In this document: in pieces, positions 34,093 through 47,687 of the stretch | Numbering within the stretch: position 1 is the first letter of the stretch | Layout of the letters: each line of letters begins with the position of its first letter | Origin: Pholis gunnellus | Taxonomy: Eukaryota > Chordata > Actinopteri > Perciformes > Pholidae | DNA length: 64,000 nt | Assembly (NCBI GenBank): GCA_910591455.2 | Contig: OU342820.1 | Location: 5,965,963 to 6,029,962 of the forward strand | Direction of reading: 5' to 3' | Position numbers and translations under genes: made by a program | Notes under the pieces: generated by a model | What the model was told of the DNA's origin: nothing | Seen by the model: only the letters and a program-made list of their open reading frames with translations | The model's database searches: none

Positions 34093-34215
34093 GTCAGATA
34101 AGAGTTTCTCTCTGCGCACCAAAACACTGGGACAGAGGGACCGGCAGCGGTATCTTTGTAGACTTCCTGCCAACACACCTGCGCGCTAATTGCCACTAAT
34201 TAGTATAATGGTTAC
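34093..34215 (-). promoter_or_regulatory. Putative promoter of the ZP gene with E-box
   Basis: Upstream of the chosen ATG, the minus strand has CAGGTG (34181-34176), the E-box core used by FIGLA in oocyte ZP genes, and a weak TATA-like ttatacta further up near 34205. The spacing is plausible, but the match is short and could be chance. Confidence 0.3.
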
Positions 34216-35700
34216 AGATTTCACACGTTCAAGTGTGTTTAATGAACGTTGAAGGATTCAAGTCACCACTTAACTTGATTTAAGTGCATTTACTCATGTA
34301 CTTAACGTTTGAATACTATCATTAGCTGCTACTTTATGCTTCTATTCCACTACAGAGCGAAATGTTTGTAACACTTTGTAACCCCACAACATTTATATTT
34401 TCCTAAAAAAAACGCAGTTCATTGTTAAAGATTAAATGGGTGGTTTAAAACATGTTCGGCTTGTGACTTCTCACAAAAAAAAAGCAGATCCTCCAGAGAT
34501 TTCCCCTCTAGAATTTAGAGGGATTTATTTAGATAGCTGCTAGAATTATACAAAGTTTCACAAAAAGGAAAGATTAGAGAAAAAATGTATATAAATTTGT
34601 CGACCCCTTAGATTTATTTTGTGATATTTTGAAAGGGAACAAGCTCCACCTAGACCAGCTACAACACATATGCTCACATCATTATCAATCTAACATATGA
34701 TAAATGATCAGTCAGAACGTTTTCTGCACAATAAGTACATTTACTCAAGTAGGATTAGGATTTTGAAACGTGTACTTTGAGTATGGACTATTAAAAACTT
34801 TGATCACAATCTACTTCTCTGTCCACTAGAGGGCGGTACTACATTGCACTAATCATTTCCACTGGAGACCTATCCACACACACACACACACATTATTCAT
34901 ACATTTGTACCCTCAGAAATTGCTTTTTTTTATCTCTTTAATACAATTGACCATCATGTATAGTTGAATTCTTCATTAAAAAATATGTTTTAACTCTTAA
35001 CTTAAAAACATGTCTGCACTCCTGACAGATCTCACTCCACCCTGACATACCACCCGTTGACCTTTGCCCTCTTTTTAAAAAATCTGTCTCTTTTGTCAAA
35101 CTGCACACATCATCTGATTGATAGAAATAAGTCATATACTAAGTCACATCAGAGATGAATTTACCACCTAACTCCTGTATATCATTTACATTCATTCGCA
35201 TTTCATAGTTTGGTGTTATATACTTAACTGAACTAAAATCTTTTGCTGCCAGTATTCTTCCCAACTGCCGTCTGGCCTGGAAATAAATGCTTCTAATAAA
35301 AGTTGAATAGACTCTAGATGCTCCGCCTATTCATGAGAAGAACCCCCCCCCCCCCCCCCCCCCAGATATTTTCTGTGTGCTACTGTACGCGACCAAACCG
35401 TCAGGAAACAAGAGCCCTGTTGGTTTAACTGCCAACTTCTCCATCTGATAATTAGTGACTCTGTCAAGCTGTGGCCAGTCATCACATTGAGGTCATGATG
35501 TTATCAACTGAGTAATGTTCCCACAGTTTTCTCTCTCTCACCTCAGGAATCACAGTTTGAATGCTTGACAACAACTACACTTCATAAAGAGGCTGTGTGT
35601 GTGTGTGTGTGTGTCAATGGGGTATGTGGGGGGAGGGGGGGGGGGGGGAGGGATGATCAGTTGATGATGGGCGCGGCAGTGAGATGACTCATATTTGGAG
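34216..35700. other. Intergenic sequence without recognisable genes
   Basis: AT-rich, with a C run (35343-35363), a short CA tract near 34878 and a GT tract near 35595 followed by a G run. No exon with splice sites was recognised. Confidence 0.5.
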
Positions 35701-35880
35701 TTGCCTAGCTACAGCCAGGAGTTGTTTTCTTGAGCGTCGGAGCGAGAGTACAGTGTGTATGTCTGGATTTCATTGAGAGAGCGAGGCTTTGTGGGGGCGA
35801 CGTGAACGCAGGGGTGGCACCGGGCAGGAAACAGGAGGAGCAGAACAGCTTTCCAAAAGAGGAGAAGAAATCACGTGAGG
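35700..35880 (+). other. Possible noncoding exon (exon-like block with GTGAGG donor)
   Basis: A G+C-rich block, unlike its surroundings, ends with aagaaatcac followed by gtgagg near 35876. It could be a distal 5' UTR exon of the downstream emp2 gene or an unrelated noncoding transcript. No open frame of interest. Confidence 0.25.
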
Positions 35881-36089
35881 ACAAACTGGAGTTAAATGTA
35901 GTAATGTCCACGAGGGAGGGAAAAGAAACAGACTGAGGTCTACAAAAGAAAAAAAAAAGAGGGCTCAGGGTGAGGAAGTGAATCAAGTATGAAAACCCTT
36001 GGCCAGTAACCATGGAAACATGCCGGCTCGACTAAATATAAGGAATTCTTCTTTTGTTGAATGTAAACGGTGGCTGAGGCACCACAACT

Positions 36090-36090
<1 letters not shown>

Positions 36091-36129
<39 letters not shown>
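36091..36129. repeat. (CA)n microsatellite
   Basis: About 19 units, uninterrupted. Confidence 0.95.
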
Positions 36130-36132
<3 letters not shown>

Positions 36133-36727
36133 TCGCCCCCACTGGAAGCTGTACTGCAGCGTTTAAAAAGTACAGTGCTCCGTGTCCCCTTCATGACAGA
36201 CTCCCCCTGAAGCCGCTCCTGGCTGATTTCTATTCAAACCACAAGCACGGGCAGCCAACAGGGCCCAGGCTTTGAGAGACATTCTCTCAGCTACATGTTT
36301 AGCATATTCTTTGAGGTCTTAATTTGATTTTGATTGCCCCTTCGCTCAAAGTTACCCCCGGCCCGTCTACCTCCGACATGGGTCTTTGCCCTGTGCCACG
36401 TTGTGTAGCCTCTCTTCTCTGATTCCAATATTTCACCCTCGGGACAAACACAAAGGTTGAGTTTTGTGCAACAATTCAAACACAATCTAACGGTATGAAA
36501 GGAAAAAAAATGAAAGTTATAGTTATAGTGATAGTTATAATAATGATAATACACTTTTTTTTGTATAGCACCTTTCATACAAATACAGCTCTAAGTGTAT
36601 ATATATATATAAATATATGCATTTTAAATATTTAAACAGTGTCATAAAAATAAATAAAAAAGAAGCGCTCAGTAAGATTCAGTAAAAACAAGGATGCAGA
36701 CTAGATTAAACCAAACATTTGAAATTG

Positions 36728-37170
36728 TTCGGATCATCAGAATCCGCTTTATTGGCCAACTATGTGTACACATACAGGGAATTAGCTCACGATGCACTTA
36801 CACACAACATAGAAATAGACATAATAACAAGGACAACAATGATGGGTAAAATAAACATTGAACATATGTACATACATGTAGGTGACAATAATAGGTGTGT
36901 GTGCAACAATGACCAAAAACATACAACGTGAGCACACAAGTCAAGTCTCACTTTAAATTGTAAACAGTGCAGATATTGAATGGGTTATGTTATAGATGAC
37001 TTTAGAAACATGAAGTAGGTGCTTACAGTACATGCACGTACACATGTCTGTGTACAGTATATACAAGGTATACAGGTAGAATGAAAAAAGGAGTGGCCCA
37101 AGTATTGAACCCTGTGGAACACCATATGGAATGTATTGAGTATTAGAAACAACCAATACTCGTGATAAAA
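36728..37170 (-). mobile_element. LINE fragment with reverse transcriptase YGVPQGSILGPLLF motif
   Basis: On the minus strand a frame reads YIPYGVPQGSILGPLLFSFY, a conserved motif block of LINE reverse transcriptases. The left end carries the tail cagaatccgctttattggcc, related to the LINE at 6007. The intervening domain is missing, so this is an internally deleted remnant. Confidence 0.7.
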
Positions 37171-39862
37171 CTGCGGGTCATAATTAGCTGAATTGCATCG
37201 TCACTTTTTGCCCAACCAGTGGTTGTCATCCTGCTTCTTTGTCCACAACTGAACACTTTAACTTTTTTAAAGGCCTTTATTTACGGGGAGAATGAGGCAG
37301 CCTTCAATTAATGAGTTATTGTTGGGCCGAAGGCCACGGCATGGACACACACTGGGGAGGTGACCATTACTGGAAAATGAAACTGATGATCATCACACTC
37401 CTGAGAGAAGGACAGAAGGAAAGGAAACTCTGTGTGTGTGTGTGAGTGTGTGTGTGTGTGTGTGCGTCGTTGTTTCTCCAGGTTCAGCAATGTGTCGCTC
37501 CCTTACAGAATGATGAGCATGCAGTATGTTTATACAATATGCATGTGTTTACTTTGTTTTTCCAGAAACTGGGGCCATGTGTCACTTCCTTGGCAGGTAG
37601 ATGAGGATGTGTACATGTATGTTACACGAAGGTATGCGTGTGCGACAGTATGTGTGTTCGAGAATGTGTGTGACTGACATGCCTGTACATAGCTTATCAT
37701 AAAACCCCAGCCCGGTGACACTGGAAGCAGGGGCGGAGGGCGACGGTCGACTTTTCCAATTAGTCGACAGCCTGGGGGGGGGGGGGGGCGAGGTGAGAGT
37801 TACAACACACCAAGCTACCGACACGGGCCCTTGTGTTTGCTCTGTCGCGTTTTAACAGAACACTCGCTTGAAAATGACCCCTGTAAATCCTGCGAATACA
37901 CACTCTGGGCTGTGTTTTTATAATAGGAGGTTTAGAAATCTTAGGGCAGGGTGCGACATTGTGCAAGAGGAGAAGGAATGAGCACAGTGAGACAGTCGAC
38001 CACAGACAGAGAGCTTCACTATTGTGCAAAGCAGCAGTGACTTGGCTGTGGTCAGGCTCACTCCCCTTGGCATGGAGGCACCGCTCTGCTGGCTTTGTCT
38101 CACGCAGTCGTGTTGAAATATCCCTCATCGAGCTTCTACACGAGCACAACATCAAAGGATTTTGATATTACTCAACTCAAAATAGCAACGTACCTTTACC
38201 TTGTTTGTCTATTTACAACAAATGTGTATTTTTGGGGGGGGATATAGCCGACGACAATTTAACATGTGTGTGCGTCTGACATTGCCAACTTAACAGACAA
38301 AACAGTAATTAAAAATGCAAGAATGCCACAGGTTTGATACACAAGAGTGCTTGTTGAGGATGTTGGATAAGTTACAGTAATTATCCTCCTGAGAGGCCAC
38401 AGATATATCCGCAATGTAAAATGTCAAAGTGTATTTCAGTCCACTTTTGAATAGCAGCCCTGCATTCAGCTCTGTAATGACCCCGCGGTGTATCGTGAAC
38501 TGCACACTAATAGAACCACCCTGAACCAGCAAACCGTGAGAAAGTATTTAAAGGCATCATCATTAATACTTGTGCACACACTAGCAGATCAGACAATATC
38601 ACAACTGTTACAAGTGATCCTTTAGGACTCTGGTTCTTCCAGTAGTGATCAGCAATGGCAGCGCAACAAAGGGCTGCTTGTTTGGCAAGCCGCCCCATTG
38701 GTCTTCTTCAGTATTTACACAGGCATGTGATTTGCCAACTTGTGTTTGGATCTTAAAAAAAAAGTGTTGTGGTTAAGCTCCTCCTCCCCCCCCCCTCTCC
38801 CCCCCCCCTCACCCGCGAGACACAGTAGACGGTGGCGTCAAACTCCCGCTCAAGTTTTCACTCTGAAAAAAACGATAGCTGACCAATACATGACTCATGG
38901 CATTTCCTCTCCCCGAAAAATACACCAAGATCTGAGTAAAAGGCCTGTTTCCTTGCATAACTCAAGTTTTTCTTTTTTTTTACTGCAACAGGCATTGGTT
39001 TCACTCAGTAACTCTCAAAGTTCTGCTGTGTGGAACAGGCGGGAGGGAGTGCCGTATCACACGGCACTACAAACCTTACCTCACCTGCAAGGTGGGGTCG
39101 ACCAGCTCACAGCAGAATCAGGTTCGACCACATTCTCACTTCTCCCTTTTTCTCAGTCAGTCTCTCTTGTCTGCGCTCTAGATGATCCTCATGTAGTTTC
39201 ACACAAGCATTTGTATTTGTAGGGTGTATCATTTAAAGGAATAATTTAAACAGTGAAGGTCCTGGAGCGATCGCATGCATCGTCTCTGCATGCACGGAGG
39301 GAGTTGTCTGTCGGCCTGGGTGGAGATGTTTGTCTCGTTTTTTAGTTTTTTTGGGGGGCTTGTCGTAGTAGTAGACGTAGCGTAGATTTTGACAAGATTA
39401 GACAACTTGTAAATCGTGACAAGATTAGACAACTTGTAAATCCCAACCCTGAATTGCGAAATTTCCAAAGGGCTGACATTTTTTCCCATAGGGATTTGGG
39501 CGTGGCACGTCGAACGTTAAGCAGCGCGATCAAGGTGTGGTGTCTGAAAGACTGTTGAACATGAATGGATGGCTGCTATATTTACTGCGGTTCCCATGGA
39601 GCGTGATAGTGTCGTCATGGAAATCGGCGACGTGCCTGAAGGCCCAGGAAGCTGAAGTGTGTTACTATGGCAAGGGGCATCAGTCAGTTCCCCATTTCAG
39701 CGCTGGCGATGATTATATAGCATTCCAGCTCTCTGAGTCCCCTGGTCTACATATGAAAAAGGTTATTTTCCATGACAACCTCATTAAAACGCATTCATAA
39801 CAGCGCGCGCAAAGAAAAAGGGGAAGAGGATCCGTTTCATTTCTGAGAAAGAGGCCGGGCGG

Positions 39863-39911
<49 letters not shown>

Positions 39912-40350
39912 GCCTCATGACCCCAGCAGTGCGAAGCCACACAAGTAGCCCTGCCACAAACTCAGGCAGGCTCAGCTGCCATTCAGTGTCACCGCAGTGG
40001 CAGGTAAATCCTCTCACGAAGCCTGTTATTATCCTGCTGGCTCATACCTGTGGCAGAGGCAGCCTGACATGATACTGACCAGGTACTCTGCCGAGCCTTT
40101 GACTCAGACTGCTGTTTGGTGTATCTGCATGATTCCAAACTCACCAGAAGCAAACAAGTGACCTCAGTCTCCCAGTCCACACCCAGAGTATTTTTGTCTG
40201 TCTCTATCTATTTGTGTGTATCTGACCTTCCTGTACTCAAGTTCATATACGTGTATCTCTTTATTATTATTTCTGTTTTAACAGGCGGTCTCTTTGAGAT
40301 TGTGGTCTTTTTTTTCGTCAAGAGAGTCCGGTGTACGAGAGTAAACATTA
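37171..40350. other. Intergenic sequence with microsatellites, no supported gene
   Basis: Holds GT tracts (about 37431-37464 and 39865-39909), a G run near 37773, C runs near 38790 and two tandem copies of a 27-bp unit at 39391-39442. A 160-codon open frame at 38740-39222 is low-complexity at its start and resembles no family; I do not call it a gene. Confidence 0.5.
39391..39442. repeat. Two-copy tandem repeat of a 27-bp unit
   Basis: gacaagattagacaacttgt plus aaatc is repeated directly once, with the linker gt. Confidence 0.85.
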
Positions 40351-40356
40351 GAGTTT

Positions 40357-41015
40357 AAAGGGACAGTTCCCCCTAAAATGAAAAACATATTTTTTCCTCT
40401 TTACCTTTCGTGCTTTTTATCAGTCTAGATTGTTCTTATGTGAGTTGCCTAGTTTTGGAGGTATCAGCCATACAGATGTCTTCCTTCTCTAGAGAAAATA
40501 AAGGGACTTTATGACACTCTGCTTGTGGTGCTCAAAGCGCCAAAAGAACACGTTTGAAAAACTCCGACAGCAAAGTCTCTTTCCAGAAATCCTGACCCGG
40601 TTACTCAAAATAATCCTCAGACCTTGTTGTGAGCAGTTTCATGTAGGAACTATTTTCTCTCTCGCCAACTACACCCGCCAACCGTGTCGCCGCCAAGAAG
40701 GAAGCGGGCGTGCGCTAGCAGCATTAAGTGTAGATGAACGCCTCCTTCTGTGATACGGTCGTCCGGTGTCGTTCATAAGAAAGAAAATAGTTCCTACAAC
40801 AAGGTCTGTGGATCATCATGAGTAACCGGGTCATGATTTCTGGAAAGAGACATTGCTGTTGAGTTATTCAATTGTATCTTTTGGCGCTTTGATCACAACA
40901 AGCAGAGTGATATATAGTCCCTTAATATTGGAGAGAAGGCAGACATCTCCAAAACTACTCACACCAAAACAATTTACACTGATAAAAAGCACCACAGGTC
41001 CCGTTAAGTATGGAC
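40357..41015. mobile_element. Foldback (long inverted-repeat) element
   Basis: The left arm (about 40357-40660) and right arm (about 40785-41015) are imperfect reverse complements: agcgccaaaagaacacgttt pairs with the block aattgtatcttttggcgctt, and cagaaatcctgacccggtta pairs with taaccgggtcatgatttctg. About 120 bp of unique sequence lies between. No transposase. A related solo arm is at 6745-6935. Confidence 0.75.
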
Positions 41016-42305
41016 ACACCACACCCATACACACGTTTCACATTAAGGAAAGCAACTACAAGTGCAATTACTTCATTTACACTTACATTGACATTTAAAC
41101 TTCCCTTAAACTATCATTTTAGCAGCTATGTTTACTGCCACTTTAACACTTATTTCAGTATTTTGACATTTCGAATGTTTCAGCTGCGAGCTTTCAGCAG
41201 CAGTGAGCAACATCCATGTAGCTTTCTTAGTTTTTTCAAGTATAACTGCTGAATACTGAACAGAACCAGTGAGAGTATTTATAACCTATCCGCCCAAAAC
41301 CTTTACAACAGTTTTAAAAATCAAACCACCTCGTAAAACTATATAAAAACAGATGTAGTTAAACACTGTTTGGGTGTGCGTCTGCTGCTGTGTGAATGTG
41401 TTGTTTTTTCACAACATACAAAGATGTCTCTTATTTGAGCCTGATGACACTGTTTGGCCCGGTTCTCTGAGGACAGCGGTGTTTGTACTCAGCGTGTCTG
41501 ATACTTTAGGGGGAGCTCATTAGATACGGTGACAGCGACGAGGCTCCGGCATTTGCACCCTGTCCTCCTGATGCCACTGATTTGCCAGAGGAACGGCAAT
41601 TTGCAATCAACGAGCTGTGTGACGAACAAGCAAATGTTAATATGCGTTATTAGGTGGCGCGGTGTTATTAGATGAAGTCTCAGACAGAGCTGTTCGATGA
41701 AGATTGAGATTCGACCTCAAAACTAAACTTAGCTTAGTGATCGGCTCAAACAGCAGACGTGACTTTGATTAGGATCATTAGGACCATATCAACGCCAGCT
41801 ATAAGAAACAATGATGAGTAATACGTTTATGAACTTGCAGCAGTGTGAAATGTCTCCAACCCCCCCCCTCCCCTCTTTAAATTCCTCTCCCGTTGCCTTC
41901 ATGTCTTCCTCCCTCCCTCTTCTCCCCTGCTTCTCGCTCACTCAAGCTATGACTTGCACCTCATTTGCCCCCACCTCTTTCTCCCTCGCAACCAACAACA
42001 TTCCTTCATCCTGAAACTCCTTCCTCTGTAACAAAAGCGGGAAAAGAAGGAGGGCGGCGATCAGGAAGAAACACTGCGCTTCATGCCAGTTCGCCCGTTT
42101 GTTTACACATGAAACGGCAACGGAGTGGCTGTGATTAGGCCCGGGCCCGCAAGTCTGTCTCCATGGCAGCATGCGGGGAATCGTTGTCAATAATGTGCAA
42201 TGTTATGGGTTTCCCCCCCCCGAAACTTCAGTGAGTCATGAGCTGGAGAAGATCACCACCACCAACTGAGTGACAAAGACATGAGTAACCAAACACAAAA
42301 GGAAA

Positions 42306-42307
<2 letters not shown>
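41016..42307. other. Intergenic sequence upstream of emp2
   Basis: No gene seen. The stretch around 41420-41700 is less repetitive and of balanced composition, so it could be a conserved noncoding element; there is no direct evidence. Pyrimidine-rich sequence follows near 41850-41930. Confidence 0.35.

Positions 42308-42361
<54 letters not shown>
42308..42361. repeat. (TA)n microsatellite
   Basis: About 27 TA units, shortly upstream of the probable first exon of emp2. Confidence 0.95.
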
Positions 42362-42363
<2 letters not shown>

Positions 42364-42540
42364 CCCGCCCACAAAAGTTGTGGAAATAGTGGCTGGCTTG
42401 AGTCTTTGGATGTGTGGAGAGAAGGGGGAGGGAGGGAGGGAGGGAGGAAGGGAGGCAGAGATTATGTGATCCAGCCCAGCCAGCCAGAGGCTTGTCTGGG
42501 GTGTGGACTTAAAAAAGAGGGCTGGGTAAAAGTGGGCGGA

Positions 42541-42813
42541 CGGGTAGCTCCTAGAGTTTGTGCATTTAGACTCTGAAATTATTGTCCTTGAGAACAGGAG
42601 GATTTAGACTTGAAGAGAGGCACAGCCGTCAAACAGTAAGTCAAAGATTCTTCTTGATTCCCTCTGTACGTCTTACTTCTCTATAGATGCTTCACGGTGA
42701 TAAAACAGGGGTATTTTAATAGGAGTTCTGCAGGTTTGTGTCAGTATTTTCAGTTTTTATACAAAGAAAAAAAAGAAAGAAAAAATGCAGATGAGTAAAA
42801 GCAGGTGTGTGTG

Positions 42814-42851
<38 letters not shown>

Positions 42852-44080
42852 AGTGACCTCCTACATATCTGTTCACCTTCACGGGCAACTTTGCAATTGA
42901 ATTACGGCCCATCTATGCTGGCCAGGTGTGGCCACCTCCCAGATGTGTTTGGTTCCTGTAGCAGTGCTAAAGGGATTAGTTTGAATGTAAATAGTTCTTT
43001 TTAAAAGACACAGGATTGCTTTGCTGCTTGCTTCTTTAGGGGGGGGGGGGGGAGGGATTTTTTAGCATTCTCACACCTAGACTCAGCCACACGTATTCCA
43101 TTTTGGCGTGATGGAAAATACGCCACAGCCAGGCCAGATGCAAGAATCCCAGCAGCAAAAGCTGACACGTCTAGTTTTTCGGGCGAAGAATCAGGCGGAA
43201 GTCGGATCAAAGTGGTCCACAAGTGTGTTTCGTATTAAAGCAACTGCCGAGCATTTTTGCTTGTTATTTTTTTTTTTCCGTTCAGAAGTTCTTCGTTATC
43301 TGGCGGGAGACAACACACAATTCTGTATTTCAGCTCTCAGCAAACAAACGTTTCAATAAAACTCAAATCTTTCATTTCATTGTAGCCGTCTGAAGCGAAC
43401 CAAAGGTGGGAAATGTTTGCGACAGGCGTGCTTCACATACGTACTAGCGTGTCTGCATGCTCGTGTGTGCGGTTGCGTGTGAGTGAGCTGGCGGGCATGC
43501 CAGTCTGTGTGTGTGTGTGTGTTTTTGGGACCCAGCCCTTGACCACTCCTTTCCCGTGGAGGGAACCAGCACATTCCAGATGTTCCTCTTCCTCTGTTCA
43601 CACCCAGTGCGGCCTCGGTGCTGGATGCGGCCGCGGATAGTTCACACACGAGTACGACTTGAAAACAACAAAGTGATCAGATGTGTGAAATCACAGGGCA
43701 GAGGCCCCCTGAAGAGGGATCGGTGGGGTAGAACTAATACAGCTATACAGTAAAGAGGAGGGAAGAGTTTTGAATAGTTTCTTTGCGGTTTACGGTGTGT
43801 TTGTAGCAGCAGGATTGGGCGTGGGCCAGCCAGGCCGCTGGGGTTGCAGGTATTCTCTCTACAGTTATTTTAAGGAGTGGCGGGGTTCTTGGCAGCACAA
43901 GACAAGCCCAAACTCATCTGACCGAACACAAACTTCCCTCCTAAACTCGCACTTTCTCTTTTGCCCGCCTGATTTTGCGTACTGATCTCCGTCTCTCAGC
44001 ACCTCTGATTCCCGACCGGAACATTGTCTCGCTGTCTATTTGCAGGCGTTTCACTGGGAGTGTGTTAACTGTAACGCAAA
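42541..44080 (+). other. emp2: Probable 5' UTR exons of emp2
   Basis: Two splice-bounded noncoding blocks precede the ATG exon. One ends at 42635 with a GTAAGT donor, with a TATA-like ttaaaaaa near 42510. A 35-base exon lies at 44046-44080, flanked by TTTGCAG and GTAAGT. The ATG exon starts at 44465. Inferred from splice sites only. Confidence 0.4.
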
Positions 44081-44420
44081 GTAAGTAGAAGTTGTGAAGC
44101 CACACCCTGAGTGGGTGCCAGGTTTTTGAGCCTTGCGTTGCTGCTCGTGAATGTGCTCATGTGTGCTCATGAAGATGAGTGTGTGTGTGTGTGTGTGTGT
44201 GTGGAGCTGTCATTAATGGCTGCCTCTGTGGAACCGGGCAGGAAGTGTGAAGCCTTTGTTATTGGCCACACTTGATTCTTTCTGCTCATAAGAGCTGCCA
44301 ATCTGCTCTGTGTGCGTGTGTGTGTGTCTTTTTATTATGTTGAGTATAGAAGTTGGAGTTAGCCCTCCAGTTATATTCATCCTGCATAATAAACAGGCGG
44401 AAAGTGGTGTAACAAGTTTC

Positions 44421-44463
<43 letters not shown>

Positions 44464-44474
44464 GCACCGTCAAC

Positions 44475-46092
44475 ATGCTGATTCTCCTCGCTGCCATCTT
44501 CGTCCTTCACATCATAGGCATCATCCTCCTCCTGGTGGCCACCATTGACAATGTAAGTGTACACTTTTGCTGAGTTTTGTTCTGCCGCACACTGCGTAGA
44601 CTCCTCGCAGCCCGGAGGCGCGATTGTCCCCGCGTAATCCCTGACTTCCTCCAAAATGACGGGGCTGAAGAGTTATGTGCATCTCCCAGCGTGCTGACAG
44701 ACAGCAGAGAGTCGAGGCCCGTGAGTGATTGGCTGCTGGAGGCCCTCGTTCCTTCCTTCTGCGTCAATGGGCCCCTGTTCGCGCACACACACGCACGTAA
44801 ACATGCTAGATTCTTGCCTGTGTTGTAGTTAGTGTTGCACATACCACAGTGACAGGAGGATGTCCATTCCATCCCTTTTTGCCTGCACCTGCCCCCCTAA
44901 ATACATGTCAAAACACAGGGTGAACACACACACACACACACACACACTCCTGCTTTGAATTCTCCGCATTACTTCTCTGTCTCGCCTAGTATTGATTCAT
45001 TCACTTCCCCTCAGCATGTGAGGACGGTTGTCCGTATTTATGCCTGATTGTGAATGTAAAATGATCTCTCCCCCTCAGGCCTGGTGGATGACCGACACCG
45101 TGTCCACTGACGTGTGGTTCCGGTGGATACAGACAAACGGAGTGTGGAACACCACCGACCTGCCCACAGGCTCACACTACCCAACGGGTAAGTCCGGCCC
45201 TCTGATGCAAAGAAGCGAAGTAAAGAGGGGACCTGTTTCCGTGGGCGCAACACTTTAACTCAAGTCATATGTACTTGTCAGAAAAAGTTTGTTTCATTGA
45301 TTTCCTGCCATCCCTGTGCTGCCTTTATTCTACACCAGTGGCTGAAGCCACTGCATTTCATGAAAGCCCCTGAAACGGTTGTTTCTCTAAATGTGAATCC
45401 GACATGCCCTTCATGGCCGCGATCAAAGCTAAGAAGACAGCTGTGTGGGTGTGGTTTGGTTTGATTGACGGCTATCACCAGGTTTTGAGTCAGACGTTGC
45501 TCAATCCTGATTGGCCCGTGGAAGATATGCATGTAAATGAGTTTTTGAAGTTATCCAAATCATTTTTTTTTTTGTTGCCTTGCAAATTAAGATCATCAAA
45601 GGGCTCCTGTCATATAACAGCAGAATATCCAACCTCGTGCATGAGAATGTACAGTGAGGGGTTATTCCAACTGTGAACCTTCAAATCATGAAGAGTTGTC
45701 TGTTTGTCTTCCTCCGGCGTCATAATCAGCAGATTTCTGTTTGTGTTGGACTGACTCACGAGATGTTATGATAACACAGTGTCACTGCAGCATTATTGTT
45801 TCCTGAGTGAGTCAGTATGATGTTAAGCACATATTTAGGATAACCACCCCCCCCCCCCTCTCATCACTCAAACACACACAGCATCTTCACTGTGTCACCC
45901 TCTCTCTCTCTGTCTCCCCCTGCAGATTACCTCCAGGCAGTGCAGGCCAGCTCAGTGCTAGCTTGTATATTCTCCATCCTGGGCATCTTCGTGTTTGTGG
46001 CTCAGCTCTTCACCCTCCCGAAAGGACAGAGGTTCACCATCTCCGGCATCTTCCAGCTCCTTGCCTGTGAGTGTCTTTGCCCTGTTTGTTTT

Positions 46093-46131
<39 letters not shown>

Positions 46132-46359
46132 CTCTTCACCCCTTCCCCATTCTCCGTGCCCTCGCTGATGTGCCCTTGTCTCCTTCCCTTCCCTCCAGGC
46201 CTGTGCATCATGATCGCAGCCTCCATCTACACAGACCGCTTCCACCTCGACGAGCAGGACGGTTGGTACGGTCACTGCTTCATCCTGGCGTGGATCTCCT
46301 TCGCCATCACGTTCATCTCCTCCATCACTTACTTTGTGCTACGCAAGAAGACAGCGTGA
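44475..46359 (+). CDS. emp2: Epithelial membrane protein 2-like (PMP22/EMP family tetraspan)
   Basis: EMP2 is a four-pass membrane protein of the PMP22/EMP/claudin superfamily that affects integrin trafficking and caveolae. Coding exons: 44475-44552, 45079-45187, 45926-46066 and 46199-46359; all phases agree and give 162 residues (human EMP2 167, EMP1 157). Noncoding exons probably end at 42635 and span 44046-44080. TM1 is MLILLAAIFVLHIIGIILLL, followed by VATIDNAWW and DVW in loop 1 (an N-glycosylation site NTT is present), then LQAVQA, TM2, LFTLPKGQRFTISGIFQLL, TM3 with CLCIMIAASIYTDR, and TM4 ending VLRKKTA. IDNAWW and CIMIAASIYTDR match EMP2 better than EMP1 or PMP22. An ATTAAA near 47557 probably ends the transcript, facing the convergent GSG1-family gene. 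Confidence 0.8.
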
Positions 46360-47600
46360 GACGGACACTAGAACTAGCTCCAACCAGCCCAACACCCCTG
46401 GCTGGATCTACTCTTCCAGCTGAAATCTGGTTTCTAGTCGCAGATGGTGTAAACAGTGTTTATATTTTCCCGTTGTGGACATCAGATTTGAGCTACTAGT
46501 GTATATTCAGCTACAGATAAAAGCCGACCTGTTGACCCTCTCAAATACATACTGGTGTTTAATTGAGCCTGCTGTCGATTGGTCAGGGTTGCACACTTTG
46601 TGGGGTGTTTATTCTGCAGTAAAAGGCGAGTTCAATCAATCACAAGGGGTATTTGAGTTTGGACTGGATTTCTAAGGCATCTACAGATTAATAACATTGT
46701 TGTTGTTAACTGGACAAAGTTTGCCTTACGATTTAAGATGCTATGATAAATTAAAATCTATCAATGTTTCTGGCTTTTAACAAAGGCAGGTTGAAGAGTA
46801 TAATCTGTGGTCTTTTTTGTTGTTCTTGTTGTTGTTGTAATGTACATTTACGTATGGATATGAGTGTTGGATAAAAAGGGGGGAGTTTATGATTTTAGTT
46901 TATCGTCTTTTTTCCCCCGTTATCTTATTGCTAGTTCATCAATTCTATTTCATTTATCCGCTCCGGTCTTATTTTAAATAATTAAACAGAGTCACTACAG
47001 CGTGACCGGCAAAGTCTTAAAAGTCTTAAAAAAAAACCATTCAGTTGCAGATTTGTGTGGGAGACTATGTGATGATATAAACTGTAAAATCAGTAAAAAA
47101 AACTAATACAGAAGATTTTGTTTTGTAATTATTTGTGACTAGGAAGACATCGCACTGGTTTACGTGTGGGCGTACACTACATGATTGTGTTGACACGAAG
47201 CATAAATACAGGACAGAGGAATGAACCCCAAAGTAGCGGGACTTGAAACAATTTTCTGTTCGGGCCATTCAAAGCAACGGTATTTGAGAGAATCTGAGTT
47301 CCACTAGCCTAGTATGTTTGAAATGTACCTAAATCCACTAATCTAATATCTTTTCTGACAGTTAATCCACAGATATACTGGTAATATGTGCTCTGTTTCC
47401 ACGCAGTGTGACAGAAAGGCAAACTCGTATCTTAAAGCGTGAGATATTATTTGTAAATATGTCTTGTTTCCCATAATGCTCTGTATGTCTAATGCTGTTT
47501 TATTTTTGCTACTGCTATTGCTTATTATGGACGGCAATGACAATGATTTCTACGACATTAAAACTTGATTTTCAACCAATTATTGAGGTTGTTTAATTTG
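46360..47600 (+). other. emp2: 3' UTR of emp2
   Basis: Noncoding AT-rich sequence after the stop. ATTAAA at 47557-47562 is the best polyadenylation signal. No other gene seen. Confidence 0.5.
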
Positions 47601-47687
47601 TCATTTGCTACTTTGTTAGAATGATTGTGTTTCATTTGAGTCTTGCAGACAAAGAGCAGTGAGATGCTTCAAACAGCTATAATCAAA

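Noticed and set aside
38740..39222. 160-codon plus-strand open frame
   Set aside because: Begins in poly-A/poly-C low-complexity sequence, has no splice context, no recognised motif and no conserved neighbour.
45892..46359. 155-codon continuous frame across the last two emp2 exons
   Set aside because: It reads through the intron at 46067-46198. Clear GTGAGT and CCTCCAG splice sites and the EMP family alignment show the intron is removed.
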